A DNA stretch of 64,000 nucleotides. Origin: Bremia lactucae (Eukaryota; Oomycota; Peronosporomycetes; Peronosporales; Peronosporaceae). A program made the translations under genes and the position numbers. Shown here piece after piece: positions 22,382 through 32,530 of the stretch. The stretch lies in NCBI RefSeq assembly GCF_004359215.1, contig NC_090618.1, positions 760,575 to 824,574 on the forward strand, read 5' to 3'. Below the pieces are notes generated by a model. The model was not told the DNA's origin. It ran no database searches and worked only from the letters and a program-made list of their open reading frames with translations. The number at the start of each line of letters is the position of its first letter. Within the stretch, counting starts at the first letter, position 1.

Positions 22382-22944
22382 TTGCAATTATGCTCGACGC
22401 CTTTCCCTTGAAGGAAGTCAACACTACGTTGAAGTTTAATGGAGCTTTGGGAATAGTACTGGGTGTCACTATTCCCAAAGCTCCATTAAACTTAGGTATA
22501 AAGTTTCTGGACTCTGACAGTATGAAACGCTGTCTCGTCCTTGATTTGGATTCGAGATATGATCTCATCCTTGGTATGGCCTGGTTAGAACACCATGAGC
22601 CATGGATCGATTGGAGGTCTAAGACCTCAGGCGCCACACGCAATGTTCCTAGCAAAGTTTTGAGGAGTCATGAACCCACCTTTGCTAGGCAACAAAAGCG
22701 CTATTGGCGCGGATCATTGACTGAGAAAGTCAGTGTTTTAGACATAAGAATGTCTGAGTTAGTAAAGTCCAATGTTGAAAGCATCGATTCTGAGCCCGAC
22801 TCAGAAAGAGGGGGTGGAACGGCACGTACTCCGTCGAGTGACACTCGTTTTAATAACGATTCAGTGAATGCTGGAAGCATTGTTGGCCTAAGGCCGAATG
22901 AAACAGCACGTACGGCGTTAGTATCCCTGATATATGTGAAGTAA
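22382..22944 (+). pseudogene. Protease C-terminus of element B with inverted duplication
   Basis: A 184-codon open frame contains the retroelement protease C-terminal part (CLVLDLDSRYDLILGMAWL, then EPWIDW). The N-terminal D-[ST/C]-GAS box is missing. In its place the sequence 22432-22456 is the exact reverse complement of 22469-22493, so one arm is a foldback copy of the other. The remaining frame is a Ser/Glu-rich spacer. Confidence 0.6.
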
Positions 22945-23448
22945 CACGTCTAAGTTCACCAAGTGTGGGCGGCCGAGGTGGCACCATACTGAGTGTCAAT
23001 AATGACACTATTGGCGGTTCGCCGGGGCATTTTGGGTTAAACCCTTCTAATGCACGTAAAGCGACACGTAAACGTTCGCTGGTAAAAGAAGTTGAGTTAC
23101 TTATCTCCTTGTCGCATGTCAATATAGACACCATGTCTGGTGTAGAAATGTAAAGGCTGGAAAATTCGATGACGTGAATGTCCCGGCCTCTAAGAGGCGT
23201 ATTGTCTCTACTTCAAGACAGGGGAGACGCGAAGAGCTTGTACCCTCACAAAGTGATACGAGTGAGCAATTCCACACGCTTGTAAATGGTTAATTGGTAA
23301 CATTGAGGGGAAAGTTAGCCTAGCGGCAATCCCTTCGTTACGTGATCTTTTAAAGCTAAACGAAATGTCTATGATGAGTGTGGCCGAGCCTTTAAGGCTG
23401 ACGACTTATCTGAGATGGTGGGCGACTAAGACGCCCCATCACTCATAG

Positions 23449-24600
23449 AGAATGGACCGATGGCTATCCTTTTACGCGGAATACAACTTCGAGGTGAAGT
23501 ATAAGTCCGGCAAGCAAAATGCTTTGGCCGATGCGTTACCACGCAGGCCGGATTATGAGCTTTCTCATTTAACGACTATCTGTCGCCTATTGTTGAACCA
23601 ATCCGTTCGGCTTACGCCAAGGATGAACAGTGTCTAGCTCTGCTACGAGCTTTAAAGATCTCTGATATAGGTTTTAAATTGCCGGCACGTTTGCGTGCAA
23701 GTTACATCGATATTCTATTGATAATGACCTGTTGCTTTATTGCACAGACATCGCGGACCCTCCGCGTGTCGTTGTTGCTCATAATGAGGATTTGAAGTAC
23801 CGAATCCTCTACGAGGCACACGATACTGTTCTTGGTGGTCATCTCGGTAGAGAAAAGACCTACGGCTCTGTGAGCCAGAGTTATTGGTGGCCCAAACTTT
23901 ATAAATGGGTCAGCACATATGCTCGCACATGCGAAACTTGCTAACGGGTTAAACCCTCGGCGCATGCTGCTGCGTCACTGGCGAGCCTTCCCGCCTCCAT
24001 AGGTTGCTGGGAGTCCATAAGTATGGATTTTGTTTTCGGTCTACCGAAAGCTTCAGCCGGTAACTCCGGCATAGTGGTATTTGTTGACCGATTGAGCAAA
24101 ACGGCTTACTTAGCGGCCGTGCCTGATTCCATTGATGGTGCAGGTACAGCTAATCTGTTTATTGATCGCGTGTTTCGACAACATGGATTGCCAGTGGCAA
24201 TCGTCTCTGATTGAGATTCCCGTTTCACAGGTAAATTCTTGAAATCGTTTTTTCGAGTGCTTGGCACCAGATTGCATATGTGTACTGCGGACCATCCGCA
24301 GACCGATGGTCAAACTGAACGTGTCAATCGCGTCATTGAAGACGTATTACGCAGCGTTTGTGCTCAGACACCAAAGCGCTGAAGCTCAATGCTACCAGTG
24401 GTGGAGTTAGCGTCAACTAACGCTTCATTTGCTCCTATAGGCTATACTCCGTTCTATGGAGACGGTCTTACCCACCCAAGTGTTCCATTAACGATACCAC
24501 TGCGTGGTTCAGGGCTTGGTCGGGATAGGCTTGCTGATATCAGCCCTGTTACGTTTGGAAACAAATAAACGAGTTCCTCGCGATGCGATGTAGTGTCTTA
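23449..24600 (+). pseudogene. RNase H tail and integrase of element B
   Basis: Begins with the RNase H end (WLSFYAEYNFEVKYKSGKQN, then ADALPRRP). Integrase follows: zinc module (GGHLGREKTYGSVSQ and TCETC at 23830-23942), first Asp in SMDFVFGLP (24023), second Asp beside an in-frame TGA (24213-24215, IVSD stop DSRF), and Glu in TDGQTERVNR (24303). At least three in-frame stops interrupt it. Confidence 0.8.
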
Positions 24601-24864
24601 AGGCATGTAAAGTACACATCCAGTGCCCTACGTTGGCTTGCTTAAGCCATATTGGGACCCTTCTCACGAGGACTTAAAGGCACTTGCGCCGAGACAGGCC
24701 ATCGTGTCGCAGATTGCTGCATCCTCACCAGGATATCCAGCTGGCCATCTAAACGAGGTTGTTGGCAATCCAGCATCGAAAGACGGTTCTGAACGGCCTA
24801 AAAGAGCTCTCAACCCGAGCACGGCTCTCACGAAGAAGTTGCACCTCGTGCCGTAGAGCATCAA

Positions 24865-25050
24865 ATGCTCCCGTCGAGATTTCGTCCCCCTCTCGCGCTA
24901 ATTGATGCGCGAGAGAACCTTCAATTTCACGTGAAGAAACTTCTAAAGCGACGTTGTCGTAGGGGCGAAAACCAGTGTCTGGTAAAGTGGCTGGGGTACT
25001 CCTCTTCTGAAAACTCTTGGGAGTTTGAGGTACCTCTTCGGCAAAATTGA
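24865..25050 (+). pseudogene. Chromodomain of element B
   Basis: The frame reads CLVKWLGYSSSENSWEFEVP at about 24980-25040, the aromatic-rich core of a chromodomain such as chromoviral integrases carry at their C-terminus to guide insertion to heterochromatin. It closes pol at the TGA near 25050. Confidence 0.7.
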
Positions 25051-25146
25051 TCGTACGCCGTTGACGTTTTGAGCGCTAAGCTCAGGGTCAACTTGCGTCA
25101 AACGACGATTCCCACTTTAAAAGTGGGATTAGGTGGATCTATCGCC

Positions 25147-25816
25147 TTAGTGCGGCTTCGGTCCATGGTTGCACGTTCGACCGAACGCTGAAATATCGGC
25201 TAAGCTTTTTTCGTTTTGTGGCATAAATGGCAGACGTAACTGGCCTTTGGCCTTAAGCTTGGCGAAATCGAAGCAAAGCTTCCGTTCCAAACGAACATCA
25301 GCCACATCCGCAGACTCTCTTATATTCAAAATATTGCGGAGGCGGCGGGCTCGGTGAGCCCAGTTCTCAGATAAGACTTCGTTTTCGCTTCTTGTTCCGT
25401 TTGGAAACGAAATGATCGGAAATTTCCTCATGGAGGTCACCGAAGCCCCACGGGTTTGATCACGTAAACGCGCCAAATACTGGCTTCGCGTCATTACCTT
25501 TGGCATAAGGTATTGCTCATGAAAAGCGTCGCGGGCAGCGATCTCCTCCGGCGCCCTCGCCGGTCCTGCTCAATGCAGTTAAGACATCAGCGGCACCAAG
25601 TTCTGGGAACGGACCCGGGGCTCGTCGACGTTCATTCGGAGGAGAAGGCGTGTATGCACGACGCTCTTTCTCCTCATCCTCTGATGGAGAGTGACTTTTA
25701 AAGTTCACCATCCCCTCATCGTCGAGGAAAGTGCTAAGAGTATGTGACTCACGCTTGATTGTCATGAGGCAAAGGAAAGAAAAACACAACCGTACGGTAA
25801 GCTGTTTAGGTTCCAA
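25147..25816 (-). pseudogene. Antisense ORF of element B
   Basis: Two minus-strand frames (25816-25517, 99 codons, and 25506-25147, 119 codons) fill the space between the chromodomain and the 3' LTR and run opposite to pol. The ATG at 25816 lies 60 bp inside the LTR edge. The first part is acidic and Ser/Pro-rich (FLDDEGMVN, SPSEDEEKERR, YTPSPPNERR). The second is basic and helical-looking (RRLRNILNIRESADVADVRL). A stop and a frame change separate them. No known domain was recognised, but the layout matches the antisense frames of A and C. Confidence 0.55.
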
Positions 25817-25875
25817 CCTTAAAGAGTAAATTTAGCGAATGTTGTCACTCGGTGTCAAAAGTCTGATAGGGGGGG

Positions 25876-26556
25876 TGACGGGGCACACATCGGTTGGAGA
25901 ATCGTTGTTGTGGTATATATACTTAATGGGTGAAATACCCTTTTATCTAATTTTGAAATAGTTAGTTACTTAAATCCGATTTATTATGGGTAATAAATGT
26001 GGTCGCCGCCAGATGTAAATTGGCGGCCAAAATCTATTTTAAATTAGCTAGGGTAAGGTTGTAAAATTTAAATAATTGAATAAATTGCAGTTCCTCTTTT
26101 GATCTTAAAGCATAAGTGCCTTTCTAAGTTTTGCGCATTGATCTGTAAGAGATAGAAGCCTTTCTAAGGTATATCCTCTTGGACACTAGTTGCCACTTGG
26201 TTCTACGAGCCTCTGAATCCCTTGAACTAGAATTCTTTGAGCTTTAATAGATTGAACGACTCCCTGAGTTGTTAAACCATAGGTTCAATAGAACTAAGTG
26301 ACTCTTTGGGTCTGAAATGTCACGTTTAGAGTATTTGCTAGATGCGTCGAAATCGACGAGTATCTGAATGTAATATGTGTACATTTGCCATTTACTCTAA
26401 AGAAGTAATAATCCACTTTTAAAGACTGGCCACTTTTGTTAGTCCGAAATCGTTAGGTTAAGACGTTGTCGTGCCCGCTGCCCCGGTCACGACGTGAACT
26501 TCGTTAATCTCGAGTAGAATTCCCACCTTACTTTAGAAGCGAGGTAGCTCCGCTTG
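25876..26556 (+). repeat. 3' LTR of element B
   Basis: Starts TGACGGGGCACAC directly after a purine run (GATAGGGGGGG). It repeats the 5' LTR up to about 26318, carries about 210 bp absent from the 5' copy, then rejoins it at AGCGAGGTAGCTCCGCT (26541-26555). The remaining 26557-26732 shows nothing recognisable. Confidence 0.65.
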
Positions 26557-26737
26557 TAGAAAGTAAAAACGTTGAGCGCTATTAGAGGAAGGTAAGATTC
26601 TGTTTATTATTTGGCCAGCTACTTTTGTCGTCTAAGTCTCTCAGCTCCAACAGCTCCAAAACGGTTGGTTGTTGGTCAACGTTACCTAATAACATCTTGC
26701 TTTCACTATGGATAGTCGAAGTACGTCTGGCGCTAAT

Positions 26738-27182
26738 TGTAACGGGGTGTATCGTTACATGAAATTTACACTTAAAAGTTGTTAATTAATGTATTACCTA
26801 AAAGGCAGATATTATTTGGAGGATATTACTTTACGAAGTAGTGTTTAGAATTCTTATCCTTAAATAGGTATAGACCATTATATCTATTTATTCCGCAGAC
26901 TAATCAGCTGTAGAGGTAATCAAAGAGAGTTCCGGATAAGATAAAGATAAGAATTCATTTACATGTTCAGTATCAGATTATAATTAAGTTAAAATTTTCA
27001 AGATAGAAAGAGAGACCCTTAATTATATTAATACAGTTTTCATTTTACCCTCTTTAAGCTAGTTACCTTATAGAGAAGTCTTCCTCTGCACGTACTAGTG
27101 TACGCGAAATAACGTAAGGCACCACTCGCAACTGAAGCAGTGCGAAGTGGACTTGTACTGAAGCAGTACAAAACCCGTTACA
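26738..27182 (+). repeat. 5' LTR of element C
   Basis: 445 bp, TGTAACGGGG to CCGTTACA. Its right end carries hairpin-forming sequence (CACTCGCAACTGAAGCAGTGCG and CTTGTACTGAAGCAGTACAA). Two bases downstream a TGATATCAC stretch is the likely primer-binding site, weaker than the TGGTAGC of element B. Confidence 0.85.
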
Positions 27183-27232
27183 CCTGATATCACTTTGTAG
27201 TCCGTCCAAGGACCACATTTTCCACATCTAAC

Positions 27233-28460
27233 ATGGACATGTTAGATGATAGTGGGAATATGCATCACGTTTCCCGTGAAAGCTACTCCATTTTATGTGA
27301 TATAGAAAGGAGTGCAATCAAACGACTGAGTCCGACCGTAGGAAACAATGCAATCTTGGCAATGCTGTCCAATTTGGACAGAGATGCCCTCCATTCAGCC
27401 ATCGCGAAGTTTATACAATATGAACTTGACGAGATGAAGGAAAAGGTAGCCTTGCTGAATCAGCAAGGCTCTTAAATGGCAGAACTGTTGAGGTTACAAC
27501 AGGTACAGACCCCTGTACCTGGGATGACGCAAACGCGTCGTCCCGAAACTTAAAGATTGACATCTTTAAGTATAGGGGAGTCGAAGAAGACTCTCTCTTG
27601 AGATGGTTTGTCGAGTTGGACGATGCCATAAGGGCACGTCAGATCATCGGCGAGCAAATGCAAGTCGCATTCGCTCAATCCAATTTGGCAGGTCGTGTCA
27701 GAAACTTGGGCATTGGGCCTTAAGTTGCGCGACCCATATGTCTTTGAGTCACTAGAGGCTTTTAAAACCCGACTCAAACAGACGTTTGAACCTCCAAGGG
27801 CTGAGTTCAGAGCTCGTTCAGAGCTTCTGAAATTCAAGCAAGGCAAGCGTGCCCGCTTCGGTGTTGCGATTTCGCAACAACGTCGGACCCGCGACCGTTG
27901 CCCATTTTGGCATACGGTCCATAATTACGCTCAGTAGCTTTCGGTGCTGGGCGTAGGGCACTACACCCATGAGCGTAGTGTCCTAATTTTAGGCAGCGAT
28001 GACATTTCTGAGATCGCTTATTGCTCGAAAAGCGAGGTCTCTCGCTGTCGACGTAAGAAAGGTCCATGGGTTCTGGACCTCCTAACTCGTGTCGTCTTGG
28101 AGAACGATATGATGACGAACTAGCTTGAGCCTGTCTCAAGCTATAGCCCTCCTGTTCCGCAACGGATATTGCTTCTTCAAGTGTATCCCGTTCCAAGCGG
28201 AACAGGTAAGTCTTTACGGGGCCATCCGTAAGGCCTTGCATGAACACCGTAATTAACGTGTGTTCCTGAACTGGGTTATTTGTTATACAACTCGCTAAGA
28301 GTCGTATGTGTTGGGCATATGCGGGCCAAAAAAACGGTCGGGGTCAGTAGAGGCGCAACGCCCTACCGATCCGGCAACCTCAAGAGAATTTGCAAATCTC
28401 TTGACTAAAGTTGCTCCAGACACACAATCATTATGTGTCTCTGCACCTGGTGATGAGGTA
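27233..28460 (+). pseudogene. Gag of element C, interrupted by a 476-bp inversion
   Basis: Begins MDMLDDSGNMHHVSRES and is open to 27475. Further capsid sequence is read in other frames up to LLKFKQGKR at 27850. From 27851 to 28326 the gag continues on the minus strand (FMQGLTDGPVKTYLFRLERD, then a CCHC knuckle CHRCLKLGHYAHGC). It returns to the plus strand at 28327 (PKKRSGSVEAQRPTDP) and leads into protease. Stops at 27473 and frame shifts add to the damage. Confidence 0.75.
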
Positions 28461-28690
28461 TCCCTCATCAGCTTGAAGTTGAAAGTGACAAATATTTTGT
28501 CACTCAGAGCCCTAGTGGACTGCGGAGCGTCAAATAACTTGTTTCGTCGTCAGTCACTAGAGGGTTGTACGCTCAAATATGTTGAGCGTGACATCCCTCC
28601 AACGAGGATAATGGTGCGTCTAGCGACAGGTGCATCGATAACAATAATGAAACGCGGAGTGAAATTTCACTAACGTTAAGAGATTTACAG
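28461..28690 (+). pseudogene. Protease of element C
   Basis: Retroelement aspartic protease with the active-site box ALVDCGASNNL at about 28508-28540, followed by LKYVERDIPPTRIMVRLATG. A TAA near 28670 interrupts it, and the C-terminal part (FIVLDLDDKFDVILDLPWL) continues at 28700-28757. A low-complexity Cys/Ser/Thr spacer runs to about 29640 before RT. Confidence 0.75.
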
Positions 28691-29683
28691 TATGATGACG
28701 ATTTCATCGTACTGGATTTGGATGACAAATTTGATGTCATCCTAGATTTACCTTGGCTCAGAAAATATGAGCCAAGGATCAGCTGGCAGCATCGATCCGT
28801 AAAGATGCCTGCCACTTGTTCATCAGATGGCCATCTGATGAACGTCTTGGAGCGTCCACAAGCGTGTGGATGTACTACGAGTGAATGCGATGGCCTCACT
28901 TGTGGTACGGTCGTTAGTACAACTGCACAAGATCCCAGTGTGATTATTAATCACATTGTGGAGTCAGCTGCCGGTGGCTGTGTTAATGCACAGGCAGCGT
29001 TGAAGGTCCACCACTCAAAGAGGTCGAGTGGTTTGAGACATGAATGTACGCTTGGTGGGCGACATTCAAGGAGTATACTGGTTTCCTCAAAGGGACAACA
29101 CGATGATCCTAGGTCGAGTAGAGAGTCGACCGTAGAGGACCCAACTGTGATAGCGCAATCACATTCGGAAGACGTTGAGGTAAGAAGTCCCAACGTACTT
29201 GAGGAGAAATCTCCTTAAATAGTTGAAGTTACTAGACTTCTGGATCCCGAGGGATTTAATCCCTCGGCAGCCTGCGGACAAATCCCAGGAAGGAACTGAG
29301 ACATTGAATGTTTGGTTAATGCCGGATCAAGAGTAGGCGCTTATACTCTTGATCTGTATGCGCCTCTGAAGTTAACTTCGGAGATAACTTAATTACCAAC
29401 CCTAGAACCTAAGCGATTCATAAGAGATCTTTATGGTGTTAAAATCAAGCAGATCTGCGTGCTCGTCACAGAGGACGATTACGTAACTGACATACGGTCA
29501 GCGGTAATTTTTGCAGAGAACGAATGGGTTAACAGCAGCTCATCGATGGACGAATGTGTCCTCGATGTGAAGACTCGGATTGAAAGATACAGTACTCAAT
29601 CTTGGGAGTTTCTCAAGGGAAATCCTCTTTACGAGGATTAAATAGAATTCAGGGATGTATCCCCTGAAGCATTTCCATGCGAG

Positions 29684-31055
29684 TTGCCAAAGGATATAGG
29701 CACTCGACATGAGTTCGAGCTCAAACCGGGATCGAAGTACCGTGTCATGAAGCAGTGGCCACTGCCTCGTGAACAAGTACTTGCGATCGATAAGGAATTG
29801 ATCGATCGAGTAATAGCGGGCCATGTAAGGGAGTCAACCTCTTCACACAGCTCTCCGACGTTCTGTTTACGAAAGGCCACAGAGGGTGGTTCATAGTGCA
29901 CGCACTTAATAAACTGAATGCTGCAACGGTACCGGCTCAAATGCCGATATCTAGAAAAGATGTAATCATAGATGGTACGTCTTAGAATGCCATCTTTTCG
30001 TTTATGAATCTGATAGATGGATTTTATCAAATCCTTATGCGTGAACTGGAGATTCCGTTCACAGCAGTGAGCACTCCCAGTGGGATGCTCTGGGAATGGC
30101 TAGTAATGCCACAAGGGGATTAGTAACGCCCCCTGCAACATTCAACAGATGCGTAACGAATCTGTTGAGACCGGTGCGGGAATTCGCACCGAGTAATGAT
30201 GATGATGTATTCGTCCATATCCGTGCTATGGACGGAATGACGGACGTGAAAGCTCATAAACTCACGTCGTCAGGTTCTTACACTTGTGCAGAATTGTATA
30301 TTCGCTGCAAGCAAAATACCACTTCTTGGGTACATCGTTGGTAAACACGGCGTGCGCCCTGATCCCGAAAAGATCAAGAGAATTACCGACTGGCCAGTTC
30401 CAGTCGATGTCAAGGGACTTAGAAAGTTCCTTGGTTTAGCGTCGTACTTGCTCAAGTACTCTCGCAATTATGCAGAGATGACAGTTCATCTCTCTCGTCT
30501 CTTGAAAAGAAGACGAGAAATGGTTATGGAACGCTGATTGTCAGCGTTCCTTTGAAGGAATCAAGCAAAGCTTAATGCGATCGCCCATCTTGGCGATTGC
30601 AGATCAAGACAGACCATTCCATGTCAGCGATTTCGCAATCGGCTGTGCATTAATGCAATACAATACAGACGGCGCGGAGCGCGTCGTCTGTTACCAGTCG
30701 CGTCAGCTGCAACCAGCTGAACGCAATTACCCAGTGCATGACAAGGAACTCCTTGCCATGAAATATGCATTGGCTACATATAGGCTCTATCTCCTAGGAG
30801 ATAGACCGTTTATCGTATATACGGACCATGCGTCATTACGCACGGTCGTAAACAGCCCACACCTTTCGCAAAAAATGGTGAGGTGGCTAACCTTCTTCGC
30901 GGAGTATAACTTCTCCGTCGAATATAAACCAGGACGACTAAATGTCGTCGCTGATGCGTTATCACGCCGACCCGATTTCGAGTCAGCAGTGCACTCCAAC
31001 AGTGAAAATAATCTTAATGTTGCAACACTCACTACGAATGCTCCGTCATCAACCT
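29684..31055 (+). pseudogene. Reverse transcriptase and RNase H of element C
   Basis: RT fingers are at 29684-29896 (FELKPGSKYRVMKQWPLPRE, then SPTFCLRK). The palm box near 30197-30217 reads NDDDVFVH, so the usual Y-F-D-D has lost its aromatic residues. The thumb and connection are at 30340-30530 (VGKHGVRPDPEKIKRITDWP). RNase H at 30575-31057 is the best-preserved frame (RPFHVSDFAIGCALMQ, YTDHASLRTVVNSPHLSQ, VVADALSRR). Stops occur at 29896, 30120 and 30537. Confidence 0.85.
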
Positions 31056-31059
31056 AAGT

Positions 31060-32530
31060 TTGATGACATAAAGAAAGCCTACAAAGAAGATAAGGACCTT
31101 CTATGTTTGATGGATCATCTAATGAATCCATTTGATAAATCGTTTAGCGATTTACCAGTTTTATATCCATCGTCATCCGATCGATACACAACACGTAACG
31201 GCTTATTGTATTACACAGCCGTTACCGGCGACACCCCACGTGTCGTTGTCCCAACTCACAATGATTTGCGCTTGCGCATCATGTATGAGTGTCACGATGC
31301 ACCAACAAGTGGGCATCGTCGACGTGAGAAGACTTAACTCACATAAGTCACGACTTTTACTGGCCCCGCCAGTATCAGTTCGTGCGCAAGTACATTCGTG
31401 CTCGCGAGGTATGTAAACGGGTAAAGTCTAATTCTTCATCCCGTGCACCTCTTCAACCTCTACCACTGACTTCGTCTTCGAAGTTCCTGAAGACGACCAC
31501 AAAAACAATGGAATCCTTGTTTTTGTAGACAGATTCAGCAAGATAGTACATGTTGCTGCGGTACCAGAGTCGATTACGGCTTCGGGTTGTGCCCATGTCT
31601 TTATCGACACGGTATTCAAACTCCGTGGGTTACCCCGTGAATTGGTCTCGGATAAAGATCCAAGATTCACGTTGGAGTTCTGGCAATCCCTGTTCCGATC
31701 TCTCGGAACACGGCTGACTTTGTCAACATCCGATCACCCAGAAACGGATGGTCAAACAGAACGCATAAATCGCGTCCTCGAAGAGATACTTCGAGGTTAC
31801 GTCCAATCGTATCCGAATTGGAGCGAGTTTTTACCGATGGTCGAATTCGCCATCAATAATTCGGTGCATGCGTCTACAACGCATACACTGTTCTTTGTGA
31901 ATGGCTTACGCCATCCTCGCATACCCACCCAATTAGATGGATCCTCTAATTTAAGGGGGGCGTGGACTCGCACGAGCAATACCACGCGAGTGAAGTCGAT
32001 GTCGAAGATGAGAATGATCTCATGGCAGTACGCACAAAGCGTACTGAAAAAGACAAAACAAATAAGTTAGCAGAAGAGTTTCTGCTAACTCTAGAATCAA
32101 TAATCCGTTTCGTTCAGGATTCCATTGCTAACGCAGTGGACCGCCAGAAACGGAATGCAGACAAACATGGAATAGCAAATGTTCATTCATTTAAAATTAA
32201 TGATCTAGTGCTACTCTCTACGGTAAACTTACCTAAGCGATTAGTCACTAATGTGGGTAGCAGTAAACTACTACCCAAGTTCATTGGTCCTTTCCGTGTA
32301 CTGCATCGCAGAGGCAATGCGTACACAATAGAATTGCCACGTAGGATGCGAACGCATCCTACGTTTTACGTTGGTCGGCTCCGCCCGTACCATCAGTACG
32401 CGGCTTCTTCCGAGGACGGATTTGACCACCCTTTTCAAGAATCCCCAAAAGATTCTTGTGATCGCGAACCAGGTTCTCATGTTGAACCTGAAGTTTCTCA
32501 TGCCGGTTCCGAATATCCTCGAAACTACGA
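31060..32530 (+). pseudogene. Integrase of element C
   Basis: The zinc module is degraded (HDAPTSGHRRREKT at 31290-31335). The catalytic core has ELVSDKDPRFTLEFWQSL (second Asp) and TDGQTERINRVLEE (Glu) at 31635-31790. The C-terminal domain at 31962-32555 is open and intact-looking (NDLVLLSTVNLPKRLV, KFIGPFRVLHRRGNAY, HPTFYVGRLRPYHQY). Frame breaks occur near 31336 and 31960. The last part overlaps the antisense frame. Confidence 0.8.

Larger units (their letters stand above)
20787..26556 (+). mobile_element. Ty3/Gypsy chromovirus, element B (RT core deleted)
   Basis: A plus-strand LTR element. 5' LTR at about 20787-21265, a primer-binding site starting TGGTAGCAC at 21268, gag (21325-22300), protease (22380-22620), RNase H tail (23449-23570), integrase (23640-24600), chromodomain (24930-25047), an antisense frame (25816-25147), polypurine tract (25864-25875) and 3' LTR from 25876. 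No RT palm is present between protease and RNase H. Multiple stops make it inactive. The gag and protease differ from those of C, so it is a separate lineage. Confidence 0.8.

Noticed and set aside
22350..22655. Minus-strand 101-codon frame mirroring the element B protease
   Set aside because: It exists because the perfect 25-bp inverted repeat reads the same on both strands. The protease sense is clear on the plus strand.
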